Below are positions 55,273 through 63,087 of a stretch of DNA of 64,000 nt, one piece after another (the first letter of the stretch is position 1; each line of letters starts with the position of its first letter). The notes below the pieces were generated by a model. That model saw only the letters and a program-made list of their open reading frames with translations. It did no database searches and was not told where the DNA came from. The position numbers were made by a program, and so were the translations under genes. This DNA is from Sphingobium sp. YR768. Lineage in GTDB: Bacteria > Pseudomonadota > Alphaproteobacteria > Sphingomonadales > Sphingomonadaceae. The stretch lies in the NCBI RefSeq assembly GCF_900111125.1, contig NZ_FOGE01000002.1, positions 124,001 to 188,000 on the forward strand. The letters run 5' to 3'.

Positions 55273-56160
55273 ATGTTTGATCCGATTAGACGTATGAAGA
55301 CCATCCCCGAGCGTATGAGATTCAAGTTTTATCCTAGGCTCGCAGCGTGGAAACTAAGGCGGTCGACCAGACGTGCTCAAGAAATTATCGGCTCAAGCGC
55401 GCCCATCACTATCCTGATTGATAATTCTGTCTTGGCGCATGGCGTTACCCACGAGACCAAATGGATTCAAACTGGAACGGCTCGTTGGGGAAGCGAAATA
55501 CGGGGCACTGGCTATGCAGCCCGTGTCCCTGTTCATTCAAAGCACAATGATACTTGGATTTACGAGCAGGTGCAGTTCCTTCCCGGAATTGCGTTCTTGG
55601 CAGAAACGGGGCTCATTAAACTGTTCCAGTCTGCTGAATTGAGGAGCGAGCGAGATCGTCAACCGGCGGGACTTTACAGGGGATATTCCTATTTCGACCG
55701 CTCAGTTTTTGAAGCCGGATCTATCCCGAGCGTCGATGGGGACGTCGAGGAAATCATGATGGGATGGTCCATCAAGCCGCGCGATTGGGCGAAGGAACAA
55801 CGCGAACGCCTTGCCAGGTCCGGCGACACCTTATTCCATGCGCTGCATGAGCGCCTTAAAGAACAGCTCGGCAAAAAGGGTGATCAGGACGCGTGGCATA
55901 TTCGCACCGCCGAAGTTCACAACATTTATTGCTTCCTGACGATGGACAAGCCTCTTCTTTCCGCCTGCAATCAGCTTCGTAAGAAGATACCGCTGAATAC
56001 CCTCAAGACGAAAGTTATGTCCCCGAAGGAGTTCAGCGCAGCCTTTGGTATTTTACCCGTATCGCCACAATTGCTGAGCTATAATGATGCCAGTTGGTTT
56101 GTCCGCGCAGACGAGACTATGCCCGGAGAAAAGCGCCGGAGCAGACGTGACTACGAATGA
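55273..56160 (+). CDS. PIN-like domain protein, unknown function
   Basis: A 295-residue protein. The pattern ITILIDNSVLAHGVTHET (first Asp), a central acidic helix, DAWHIRTAEVHNIYCFLTMD (Asp/Glu and a following Asp) and the final VMSPKEFSAAFGI strand-helix pair fits the order of acidic residues in PIN-domain nucleases. Similarity is too low for a firm family. GAGGGGA before the ATG sets the start. Base composition is lower in G+C than the core genome, suggesting transfer. A 42-codon frame overlaps its stop. No partner antitoxin is evident. Confidence 0.5.
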   Translation: MFDPIRRMKTIPERMRFKFYPRLAAWKLRRSTRRAQEIIGSSAPITILIDNSVLAHGVTHETKWIQTGTARWGSEIRGTGYAARVPVHSKHNDTWIYEQVQFLPGIAFLAETGLIKLFQSAELRSERDRQPAGLYRGYSYFDRSVFEAGSIPSVDGDVEEIMMGWSIKPRDWAKEQRERLARSGDTLFHALHERLKEQLGKKGDQDAWHIRTAEVHNIYCFLTMDKPLLSACNQLRKKIPLNTLKTKVMSPKEFSAAFGILPVSPQLLSYNDASWFVRADETMPGEKRRSRRDYE

Positions 56161-56285
56161 GCAGCGCCGTCAGTTATGACCAAAAGATTGAACTGACCAC
56201 AGCGCAGGCACGGGCGGGCGCGCATGTAACGAAACCCCGCAAGGTGGGGAAAGTGGGGGCTTTGGGGAAAGTGGTAGCCGAGTGA
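56157..56285 (+). CDS. Possible small protein overlapping the PIN-like gene
   Basis: A 42-codon frame starting in the ATGA overlap with the preceding stop: MSSAVSYDQKIELTTAQARA, then a Lys/Val/Gly repeat (KVGKVGALGKVV). The second half is produced by the GGGGAAAGTGG repeats, so it may be incidental to a DNA element. The overlap suggests coupling if it is real. Function unknown. Confidence 0.3.
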   Translation: MSSAVSYDQKIELTTAQARAGAHVTKPRKVGKVGALGKVVAE

Positions 56286-56359
56286 GCAAAACCAAGCACT
56301 TAGCCACCACCCTCCCCAGTTTCCCCAGTTTGCAACCACACACCCCACTTTCCCCACCT
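56242..56359. repeat. Iteron-like inverted repeats beside a RepA-like gene
   Basis: AGGTGGGGAAAGTGGGG (56242-56258) is repeated as a perfect inverted copy, CCCCACTTTCCCCACCT (56343-56359). Between them lie related units: TTTGGGGAAAGTGG on the top strand and CTCCCCAGTTTCCCCAG on the bottom. The cluster sits at the 3' ends of the PIN-like gene and the RepA-like ATPase gene. It could be a replication-initiator binding site, or a strong transcription-blocking hairpin. Confidence 0.5.
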
Positions 56360-56362
56360 AAC

Positions 56363-57010
56363 TCACTCTTTAGCGGGGGCGGCGCGCTTCGGTCGGCACA
56401 TCCACTGCCCGCTTACATTTTCTTTCTCCATGTGGTCACCGCTATGCTTGTCCCACCAGCTTGCTGAGACGACCTTCTCCTGCAAAGCGACCTGTTTCAC
56501 CGTGCTGACAGGCAGCCACTCGTGGTTAGGATAGATCAGGTAGAAGCCTTGGAACCACATGGCGAATTGCGGTTCATACTGGCTCTTGGGTCCGCGCGCC
56601 TTGCCCACGGTGCTGTTCGGGGTCAGCCCCGCGTCCAGTTCGTCCCATGCCGGGCGGGTGGCGTAAATCGGCTTGCCGTTTCTGTGGTCAACGCCAACCT
56701 CGACACGCTCGGTATGGAATTTCCATGCGCCGCCGGGATGCTCAGGGAGGTTCATCTTCACCTGCATGAACACTTTGGCGTGCGGGTCTGGCTCTTCCTC
56801 CTCCGTGCGGGGCTGCTCCATCACGGCGCACAGGCTACGGCAGGTCTGAACAAACGCACTGGAGCCAAGGACGCGGTGAAGCATTGAACGGTTTGTGTCC
56901 TTAGCAAAGTGCGTCACGCAGATGATCGCAATGTTGTAAGTCTGCGCGAGGATCAGCCACGGTTCCAAGACTGTGCGGAGCTGCCCAGCGTCATTGAGAT
57001 CGACCTTCCG
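56363..57010 (-). pseudogene. RepA-like AAA ATPase, 5' end lost at an IS junction
   Basis: The remaining 215 or so codons match the C-terminal half of plasmid/phage RepA-like RecA-fold ATPases (AAA_25 type): VDLNDAGQLRTVLEPWLILA, IAIICVTHFAKDTNRSMLHR, VLGSSAFVQTCRSLCAVME, then a variable C-terminal tail. The Walker A half is missing. Upstream of position about 57010 the frame is still open, but the sequence there is the end of an IS3 transposase read on the wrong strand, so it is not part of the protein. It is probably non-functional. Confidence 0.75.
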
Positions 57011-57160
57011 CGGGACTGGTTTAACAACCGGCGCCTGCTCGAGCCCATCTGCAATATCCCGCCAGCTGAAGCTGAGGAATTGTACTACGCCATGCTGGAC
57101 GACGTCCCCATGGCTGCGTAACTTAAACCAAATAGCCTCCGGCAAACCCGGCGCGGTTCA
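57011..57160 (+). mobile_element. 3' end of an IS3-family element
   Basis: DWFNNRRLLEPICNIPPAEA and EELYYAMLDDVPMAA followed by a stop are the extreme C-terminus of an IS3-type OrfB integrase-transposase. The right terminal sequence AATAGCCTCCGGCAAACCCG then GCGCGGTTCA ends the element with CA at 57160. Everything upstream is lost, replaced by the truncated RepA-like gene. Confidence 0.8.
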
Positions 57161-57504
57161 CACCGCCAAGAGCAAGTTGGCCGAAGCCATCCGCTATGCG
57201 ACGACCCGCTGGGACGGCCTCGTCCGCTTCATCGACGATGGTCGGATCGAACTCGACACCAACACCGTCGAGCGATCAATCCGCTCCTTGGCTTTGAATC
57301 GTAAGAATGCCCTCTTCGCCGGCTCCGACGAGGGCGGCGATAGCTGGGCCGTCATCGCCACACTCATCGAAAACTGCAAGCTGGCCGGCATCAATCCCCA
57401 CGATTGGCTGAATCAGACACTGACTGCACTCGCCAACGGCCACCCCGCCAATCGCGTTCAGGAACTCATGCCCTGGATCCACGTGGCCTGAGAACACCGC
57501 TTAC
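57161..57504 (+). mobile_element. 3' end of an IS66-family element (TnpC fragment)
   Basis: The fragment encodes the last 110 residues of an IS66 TnpC transposase (SKLAEAIRYATTRWDGLVRF, IELDTNTVERSIRSLALNRK, NALFAGSDEGGDSWAVIATL, ending MPWIHVA and TGA at 57491). The element end AGAACACCGCTTAC is at 57491-57504; read inward it starts GTAAGCG, the usual IS66 terminus. It abuts the IS3 fragment directly, with no other DNA between. Confidence 0.85.
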
Positions 57505-58405
57505 GTCCGTTTGGAAAATCAGGGATGAGCATTTCGGCGTAGGAGATTTCCGCCCATGGCGACGAGGATCATCGCCTGCGAGACGTCGATCCGCTTCTCA
57601 TAGTCCAGGACCAATCAGCGCCATTGGATCATCCAGCCAAAGGTCCGCTCGACGACCCAGCGCCTCGGCAGCACCTTGAAGCCCTGCTGCTGATCGCTGC
57701 GTCGGATGACCTCCACGACGATCCAGATAGCTGGCCTTGTCCATGAGCTTGAGGCGGTCGTAGGCACCATCTGCGAAGAGATGCTTGACCCAGGGCCAGC
57801 GTCTGCGGATGCCATCGAGGATGGTCTGGGCGTCCGCGCTGTCCGAAATATCTGCAGTGGTCAGGTTGACCATTAGCAACCTTCCATCGGTATCGACGGC
57901 GATGTGTCGCTTGTGCCCGACAATCTTCTTTCCAGCGTCGAATCCGCGCTCTTGCGCCGAGGGCACCTTAACCGACTGGCTGTCGATCACTGCGGCGCTC
58001 GGACTGGCCTCTCGTCCTTGGCGCTCGCGATCGAGCATCAGTTCGATGTCGTGGATCGTCTGAAACAGGAACCGGCGTGCCAGTTCCCGAAACCAGCTAT
58101 AGACCGTCTGCCAGGCGCCCAAATGGACCGGCAGCATGCGCCAACCACAGCCGGAGCGGACGAGATAGCGCACGGCGTTGATCACCTCGCGAAAGTCCAC
58201 CTCACGGGGACGCCCTCTACGCCCGAGCTTGGGCATCAACGGCGCCAGGCAATCCCACTCCTCGTCGGTCAGATCGCTCGGATAACGCTTCGTCTTTCTG
58301 GCAATCTGGGCCATTCGCCCCCGGCTTTGCTGCGTCCACATGCAAAGCCTAAATCACCCGCACGCCAGTTGCGCAAACCCCTCAGCTGATTTTCCAAACA
58401 GCCTC
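57505..58405 (-). mobile_element. IS5-family insertion sequence, degenerate
   Basis: About 900 bp. The right end, read inward, is GAGGCTGTTTGGAAAATCAG; the left end is GTCCGTTTGGAAAATCAG and seems to lack or have altered its first bases. The interior is a single transposase gene with a frameshift and a stop. The left end touches the IS66 terminus. The terminal repeat resembles that of the MITE-like element at 18977-19128. Confidence 0.8.
57519..58314 (-). pseudogene. IS5-family transposase, frameshifted
   Basis: The N-terminal part is intact: RYPSDLTDEEWDCLAPLMPK, RSGCGWRMLPVHLGAWQTVY, AVIDSQSVKVPSAQERGFDA (first catalytic Asp) and [17 protein letters not shown] (second Asp). Near 57725 the frame shifts: the continuing family sequence [20 protein letters not shown] and [13 protein letters not shown] (with the catalytic Glu) is in another frame. 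A TGA at 57615-57617 then interrupts it, and the last segment DYEKRIDVSQAMILVAMGGN runs to the original stop at 57519. Two inactivating changes make activity unlikely, unless programmed frameshifting is used. Confidence 0.85.
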
Positions 58406-58431
58406 TTGCCCTGCCCTCCTCAAAACCAAGA

Positions 58432-59595
58432 TCATGACCAAACCTGGCGATAAAGCATCTGGATCTGCGCGCTGTCGGGAACGCGCGGATTCTTGTTGGG
58501 CGAACCAGAAGCCAGCGCTTGCTCCGCCATAATCGGCAAAAGTGCATTCCAGCGATCTTCATCTATTCCGTAGATCTTGGGCGAGGGAATGGCGAGATCG
58601 GTATTTAGGCCCCGAAGCGCTTCGACGAGACGAGTAACCGCAGATTGATCGTCGTCCTCAAACGTGGCTATTCCCATTGCGCGAGCACAGTCGGCATAGC
58701 GAGCGACGGCAGCAGGCGCCGACCAAGCAGTCACCACGGGCAGAAGCATTGCATTGGAGAGGCCGTGAGGAACATGAAAATGGGCCCCGATCGGTCGGCT
58801 CATGCCATGCACCAGCGCAACCGAGGCATTAGAGAAAGCGATTCCCGCCTGCAAGGATCCCACCATCATCGCCTCTCGTGCAGGACGGTTGCTGGGCGAC
58901 ACGAAAGCACTGCGGAGGTTCGGCCATATTGCACGCATCGCAGAAATCGCCATCATATCTGAAAACGGATTCGCAAACGTAGAGACATAAGCTTCGATCG
59001 CATGTGTCAACGCGTCGATACCTGTGTCGGCGGTGAGGCGCGCTGGCTTGGTCAGCGTCAGTTCGTAGTCCACGATCGCCAAAACGGGCAGATAGGCTAG
59101 ACCCGCACAGAGCATCTTTTCATCGGTGACCTCATCGGTTATGATGGTAAAGCGGGTAGCTTCGGATCCTGTTCCGGCCGTAGTCGGAATTGCGACAATG
59201 GGCATACCGGCCTCGTTATTTTCATTCGGCGCTTTAAGCGCATGAATTTTCCCCCCACGGACAGCGAGCACCGCCACAGCCTTGGCAGTATCGATCGAAC
59301 TACCGCCACCAAATCCGATTACGCAGTCGTGATTGCCGCCTTTAATAAACGACACCGCAGCATCGACCGAAGCCGTAGTGGGATCGGGCGTAACTCCGCT
59401 ATAGCTGCGTACGGGGAAGCCGGCGTCCTCCAGAACTTTGAGCAGGCGTCCTAGCATGCCGCTATCCGCAAGAAATGGGTCGGTTAAAATGGCTGGTGCT
59501 TTCAGCCCGAGTTGCGCGAGCGCGCCGGGGAGTTCATTTATGGCGCCAGCGCCGATACGCATGGCACGCGGCAGAAATATCGCAGACATGAACAA
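58432..59595 (-). CDS. Iron-containing alcohol dehydrogenase
   Basis: A 387-residue group III dehydrogenase. NAD-binding motifs are CVIGFGGGSSIDTAKAVAVL and AIPTTAGTGSEATRFTIITD. Metal ligands lie in ADTGIDALTHAIEAYVSTFA (Asp and His), VALVHGMSRPIGAHFHVPHG (His residues) and the following segment. Substrates in this family include short alcohols, lactaldehyde and maleylacetate; none is indicated. GGAGA precedes the ATG at 59595. It follows the BKACE-type gene by 49 bp on the same strand, suggesting a shared catabolic pathway. Confidence 0.9.
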   Translation of the reverse strand: MFMSAIFLPRAMRIGAGAINELPGALAQLGLKAPAILTDPFLADSGMLGRLLKVLEDAGFPVRSYSGVTPDPTTASVDAAVSFIKGGNHDCVIGFGGGSSIDTAKAVAVLAVRGGKIHALKAPNENNEAGMPIVAIPTTAGTGSEATRFTIITDEVTDEKMLCAGLAYLPVLAIVDYELTLTKPARLTADTGIDALTHAIEAYVSTFANPFSDMMAISAMRAIWPNLRSAFVSPSNRPAREAMMVGSLQAGIAFSNASVALVHGMSRPIGAHFHVPHGLSNAMLLPVVTAWSAPAAVARYADCARAMGIATFEDDDQSAVTRLVEALRGLNTDLAIPSPKIYGIDEDRWNALLPIMAEQALASGSPNKNPRVPDSAQIQMLYRQVWS

Positions 59596-59644
59596 CTCTC
59601 CATCTGAAATCCCGGCCTATGGCGGGAAGGCGGTATAATTAAAA

Positions 59645-60577
59645 TCAAAAGCCGACTTGGTCGGCGCCTTTCAAATCGAGAATTTCACGCGCTTCGTCCG
59701 GGGTCGCTACGGCAAGCCCCAACCCTTCTATGATCGCACGAACCTTACTTACCTGCTCGGCATTGCTTTGGGCGAGCCGGCCCGGTGCGATCCAGAGGCT
59801 ATCCTCCAGTCCGACCCGCACATGCCCTCCGACCGCGGCCGCCGTCGCGGCGATCTGCATCTGCGCACGGCCTGCTCCGAGTACTGACCAGCGCAAATCT
59901 TGGCCGAACAAACGCGTTGCCGTGCGATGCATATGCATAACGTCCTCGGGATGCTGGCCGATACCGCCTAGAATCCCAAAAACGCTCTGCACGAAAAAGG
60001 GAGGCTTTAGGAAACCTCGATCAATGAAATGGGCTAGATTGTATAAATGACCGACATCGTAACATTCAAACTCGAAGCGAGTGCCACTTTCCGCGCAAAC
60101 CTCCAAAGCGTATGCGATGTCGCGGAACGTATTACGGAAGATAAGATCATCTGTCGCCGCCAGATAAGGCTTTTCCCAGTCATGCTGAAATGACGTGTAC
60201 CGCTTTAGCATTGGAAACAAACCGAAATTCAACGAGCCCATGTTGAGACTGGCAATCTCCGGACGCAATTGTGCGGCAGGAGCTATTCGCTCATCCACCA
60301 ACATGGTAGGCGCGCCTCCACTCGTTAAGTTGATGATCACATCACTTTCCCGCTTGATCGATCGCAGGAATGGCAGGAATGATTCTGGCCGCTGATCCGG
60401 CTGCCCCGTAACGGGATCGCGCGCATGTAGATGCACAATGGCAGCTCCCGCTTGTGCAGCTGCGATCGATGACTCGCTAATCTGCTGCGGCGTGATCGGC
60501 AAATGAGGCGACATGGACGGCGTGTGAATAGCTCCGGTCACTGCACAAGAAATAATTACTTTTCGCGGCAATGCCAT
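59645..60577 (-). CDS. BKACE family beta-keto acid cleavage enzyme (DUF849)
   Basis: A 310-residue TIM-barrel enzyme of the kind that includes 3-keto-5-aminohexanoate cleavage enzyme (Kce). These condense a beta-keto acid with acetyl-CoA and release acetoacetate and a new CoA thioester. Markers are PRKVIISCAVTGAIHTPSMS, AIVHLHARDPVTGQPDQR (zinc-binding H-x-H), VIINLTSGGAP, EFECYDVGHLYNL, and GGHVRVGLEDSLW with the conserved Arg/Glu. The start MALPRKV has AAAGGA ten bases upstream. Substrate unknown; the alcohol dehydrogenase gene follows. Confidence 0.88.
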   Translation of the reverse strand: MALPRKVIISCAVTGAIHTPSMSPHLPITPQQISESSIAAAQAGAAIVHLHARDPVTGQPDQRPESFLPFLRSIKRESDVIINLTSGGAPTMLVDERIAPAAQLRPEIASLNMGSLNFGLFPMLKRYTSFQHDWEKPYLAATDDLIFRNTFRDIAYALEVCAESGTRFEFECYDVGHLYNLAHFIDRGFLKPPFFVQSVFGILGGIGQHPEDVMHMHRTATRLFGQDLRWSVLGAGRAQMQIAATAAAVGGHVRVGLEDSLWIAPGRLAQSNAEQVSKVRAIIEGLGLAVATPDEAREILDLKGADQVGF

Positions 60578-61207
60578 GTTGCAGGAATCCTTTTTGAAAG
60601 TGGAGAGTCGAGAAAGTTGGCGCGCCGACATGTTGACAGCCCGACAATCCGCTATGAGAGCTATAGTCATTTGCGGCGGGATTGAGGCCCAGATTGCATA
60701 TGATCAAACTACGGGAAGATGTAGGCTCGCTGTGTCTATCAAGATCGAATCCACACGGCTCCGCAACTCGTATTTTAACAACAATATTATGCAACCATCT
60801 TATTGCCCTGTTTCTCCTCGCAATGCCGTTCTGGCGCCACCGACGGAACACCTAGTGCTGCGGAGCTCGGCCAAAGCGCCGACGAGAGGTGCTTTTGCCG
60901 CTAGCCTAATCCTCGAGAATATTGAAAAAAGCAATTCCCATGTTTCCTAATACGGTATTATATATCTCATTACGATACATACTCTTCTGCCGCGGTCAAC
61001 CCATTACGGCAATAATGTATCTTTTTACAATACCTCGTTTCTTTCTGAGATACAAATGAGATTGGGCACTGGAGAAGAAGTGGCGGCACCGCGCCACGGT
61101 GAGGAGATAGATGCTGCATTGGCGGCCTGCTCTGTTCTCCGCCCTTGCTTTCTGGGCCCTCCAAATTGCCGAGGCATCGAGCGCTTCGTCGCCAGACAGG
61201 ACATAAT
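60578..61207. other. A+T-rich non-coding region upstream of the BKACE-type gene
   Basis: About 630 bp with no gene I can support. The part from 60690 to 61050 is markedly richer in A and T than the rest of the window (for example AACAACAATATTATGCAACC). Short open frames on both strands have no recognisable content. The promoter for the leftward BKACE-ADH pair should lie at 60580-60700. Confidence 0.45.
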
Positions 61208-61555
61208 ATGGCAAGCCATCTTATATTGTCAGACGAAAGGCTGCTTTTCCGCGAAGCGCTGCGCTCATGTGAGGCTGACGGCCTGAAGACCCGGGCGGAG
61301 ACAAGGCAGCTTCTGGCTCTGCTCGGGTCGATGGCGGGACTATATTTTCCAGGGCTATCTCATGCCAGCACCGGAAAGGGCATCGACAGCGCCCCTTGTA
61401 CGCTGCCGGTGCCTGACATCGCAGGGACAGCCACGCCGGACATCAATGCCGAAATGCTTGTGCAATTGCGCGTCTTTGGAGGCACGAACCTCGATGGGGT
61501 CCCGGCGCTTGTGTCGCATCGACCCAGCGACTGCCAGATCTCACGACATGGATAA
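61208..61555 (+). CDS. Doubtful hypothetical protein in a recombined region
   Basis: A 115-codon frame beginning MASHLILSDERLLFREALRS with AGGAC before its ATG. A helical stretch (GLKTRAETRQLLALLGSMAG) is followed by a loop-like region and a C-terminus that runs antisense through the transposase fragment at 61515-61676. No family recognised. The mosaic surroundings suggest a remnant or a chance frame. Confidence 0.25.
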   Translation: MASHLILSDERLLFREALRSCEADGLKTRAETRQLLALLGSMAGLYFPGLSHASTGKGIDSAPCTLPVPDIAGTATPDINAEMLVQLRVFGGTNLDGVPALVSHRPSDCQISRHG

Positions 61556-61676
61556 TGCCGCTGATCACACGCCGGTCATCGACCCGGGCAACGCCTCGCA
61601 CCTTGTTCGGCAGCAACGGCCGAAGCAGCTCGAACTGCCCTTCACTCAACCAGAACTCGCTTAAATCCAAGCTCCT
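61515..61676 (-). pseudogene. IS5-family transposase, N-terminal fragment
   Basis: LSEFWLSEGQFELLRPLLPN, KVRGVARVDDRRVISGIIHV and VRSGSRWVDA are the N-terminus of a second, different IS5-group transposase (IS427-like). Similarity ends at WVDA; what follows (TQAPGPHRGS) does not match the expected P-x-x-YGP region. Only this 54-codon piece remains, so it is a scar, not a working element. Confidence 0.7.
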
Positions 61677-61677
61677 G

Positions 61678-62145
61678 CTATCGCCGAGCATGAATCACAT
61701 TCGCGCCGCCAAGGGAATCCCGTTTATGGGTCCTGAACAGCGCCGATTTCTCATCATGCAGCGTGTAGATCGTCCGCTTCGACATGCCGACGCTGATCGC
61801 GATCTCCTCAATCATCGGTGCGCGAAAAAGAGAATAGGGTGAAATATCGACGGAGAGGTTCATGTCCGCCATGCGCTTCAGGTCAACAGGGGCGATAAAA
61901 CTGGCATGTGCAATGGAGTGCGTTGGTCCAACGACACCATTGTTTCGCCGCACCTTGGCGATCGCGTCAATTACGGAACGCACAGCCCCATCGCCGATCG
62001 CATGCATCTTGACGGTCACCCCTTCTTGATCCAGCCGAGTGACGATCTCGTCGAGCAGCGGTTGCGAGACCTTCATACCGTTATTTTCAGACCCGCCCCC
62101 GAGAAACACCGTCGTCTGGCGCGGCCTACGTCGCCTTGCCGACAT
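61678..62145 (-). pseudogene. Chimeric frame: amidohydrolase fragment joined to a TetR DNA-binding fragment
   Basis: Residues 24-104 (VSQPLLDEIVTRLDQEGVTV, KMHAIGDGAVRSVIDAIAKV, THSIAHASFIAPVDLKRMAD) match the C-terminal part of YtcJ-like amidohydrolases, including the metal-binding HAIGDGA and the H-S-I-A-H motif. From residue 111 (about position 61815) the frame becomes MIEEIAISVGMSKRTIYTLH and DEKSALFR, the helix-turn-helix of a TetR-family regulator, and ends soon after. Neither part is complete. This looks like an in-frame deletion joint between two genes of a lost cluster. Confidence 0.7.
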
Positions 62146-62376
62146 CCAGATCGACGTGGGGCTCGAAACTTATGGGTGATCGCAAGCTGAACCGAAGGCC
62201 TACCGCTGTTCGTCTTGCTGACCCTATACGCCCGCTTCGGGGTACGGACGCGCCAGCCGGGCCCGCGTGCTGCGTCGGTCGAAACGCCCTCCGAAAAGCC
62301 GGTCCCATGCCCGCGCCCCCTCCTATGAGCATCGAAGGTATCCCACGATATCGGTGGGCGCCAAGCGTAGTCCGCC

Positions 62377-63087
62377 CTATCCGCATGCGTCGGGGGGGGC
62401 GGCGCTGGCTTTGGCGGGATCGCCGTCCATCGCAAATGCCCTGGCCAGGGCCTGGGTCCGGTTACTCGCCCCCAGGCGCCGGAACAGCGCGGCGAGATGG
62501 GCTTTGACCGTCGCTTGGGAAACGCCCATCTCGTTGGCGATCTGCTTGTTCATGAGGCCGCTTTTCAGATGGGACAGGACCCTGCGCTGGGCGGGCGTCA
62601 GCGACGCCAGCACCTGCACGCTGTGCGAGGGATGGCGCAGGTTGATGCCGCGCGGGCTCCACACCTCGCCATCCAGGATCGCGGTCAGCGCGTCGGCCAT
62701 TTCCTGCAGCGATGCCGATTTCGAGATGAAGCCCTGTGCGCCCATCGCCAGCGCGTCGCTGATGGCGCTGGCGTCTTCGGTGGCGGATACGATCACGATG
62801 GGCACTTGCGGATATTCGACGCGCAACAGCATGAGGCCGGCAAATCCCTCGCTGTCCGGCAGCTTGAGATCGAGCAACAGCAGCTCGACCGTCACGTCGC
62901 TGCTCAGCGCTGCCCGCACGCCCGCGATCGAATCCGTCTCTTCCACCCGCGTTTCGGGCAAGATCCGGTGCAGCGCCGTCTTGAGCGCTTCGCGGAAGAG
63001 AGGGTGGTCGTCGGCAAGCAGGATCCGCCTGCGCATGGCCAAGCCTGCCAATGCCATGGTCGCGTCACAAGGGACGGGCTCGCTCAT
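62377..63087 (-). CDS. LuxR-type (NarL/FixJ family) response regulator
   Basis: A 236-residue regulator. The receiver domain has RRRILLADDHPLFREALKTA (acidic pocket), the phospho-Asp in LLLLDLKLPDSEG, VIVSATEDAS and MGAQGFISKSASLQE (the conserved Lys). The C-terminal LuxR helix-turn-helix is LTPAQRRVLSHLKSGLMNKQ with IANEMGVSQATVKAHLAALF. The start at 63087 overlaps the stop of the upstream transporter gene by ATGA, supporting the longer reading; MRRRILL at 63036 is the alternative. No histidine kinase is visible in the window. Confidence 0.9.
   Translation of the reverse strand: MSEPVPCDATMALAGLAMRRRILLADDHPLFREALKTALHRILPETRVEETDSIAGVRAALSSDVTVELLLLDLKLPDSEGFAGLMLLRVEYPQVPIVIVSATEDASAISDALAMGAQGFISKSASLQEMADALTAILDGEVWSPRGINLRHPSHSVQVLASLTPAQRRVLSHLKSGLMNKQIANEMGVSQATVKAHLAALFRRLGASNRTQALARAFAMDGDPAKASAAPPDACG

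Noticed and set aside
57011..57145. Extension of the RepA-like protein through MPEAIWFKLRSHGDVVQHGV
   Set aside because: These codons lie on the reverse strand of an IS3 transposase end, so the apparent N-terminus is accidental.
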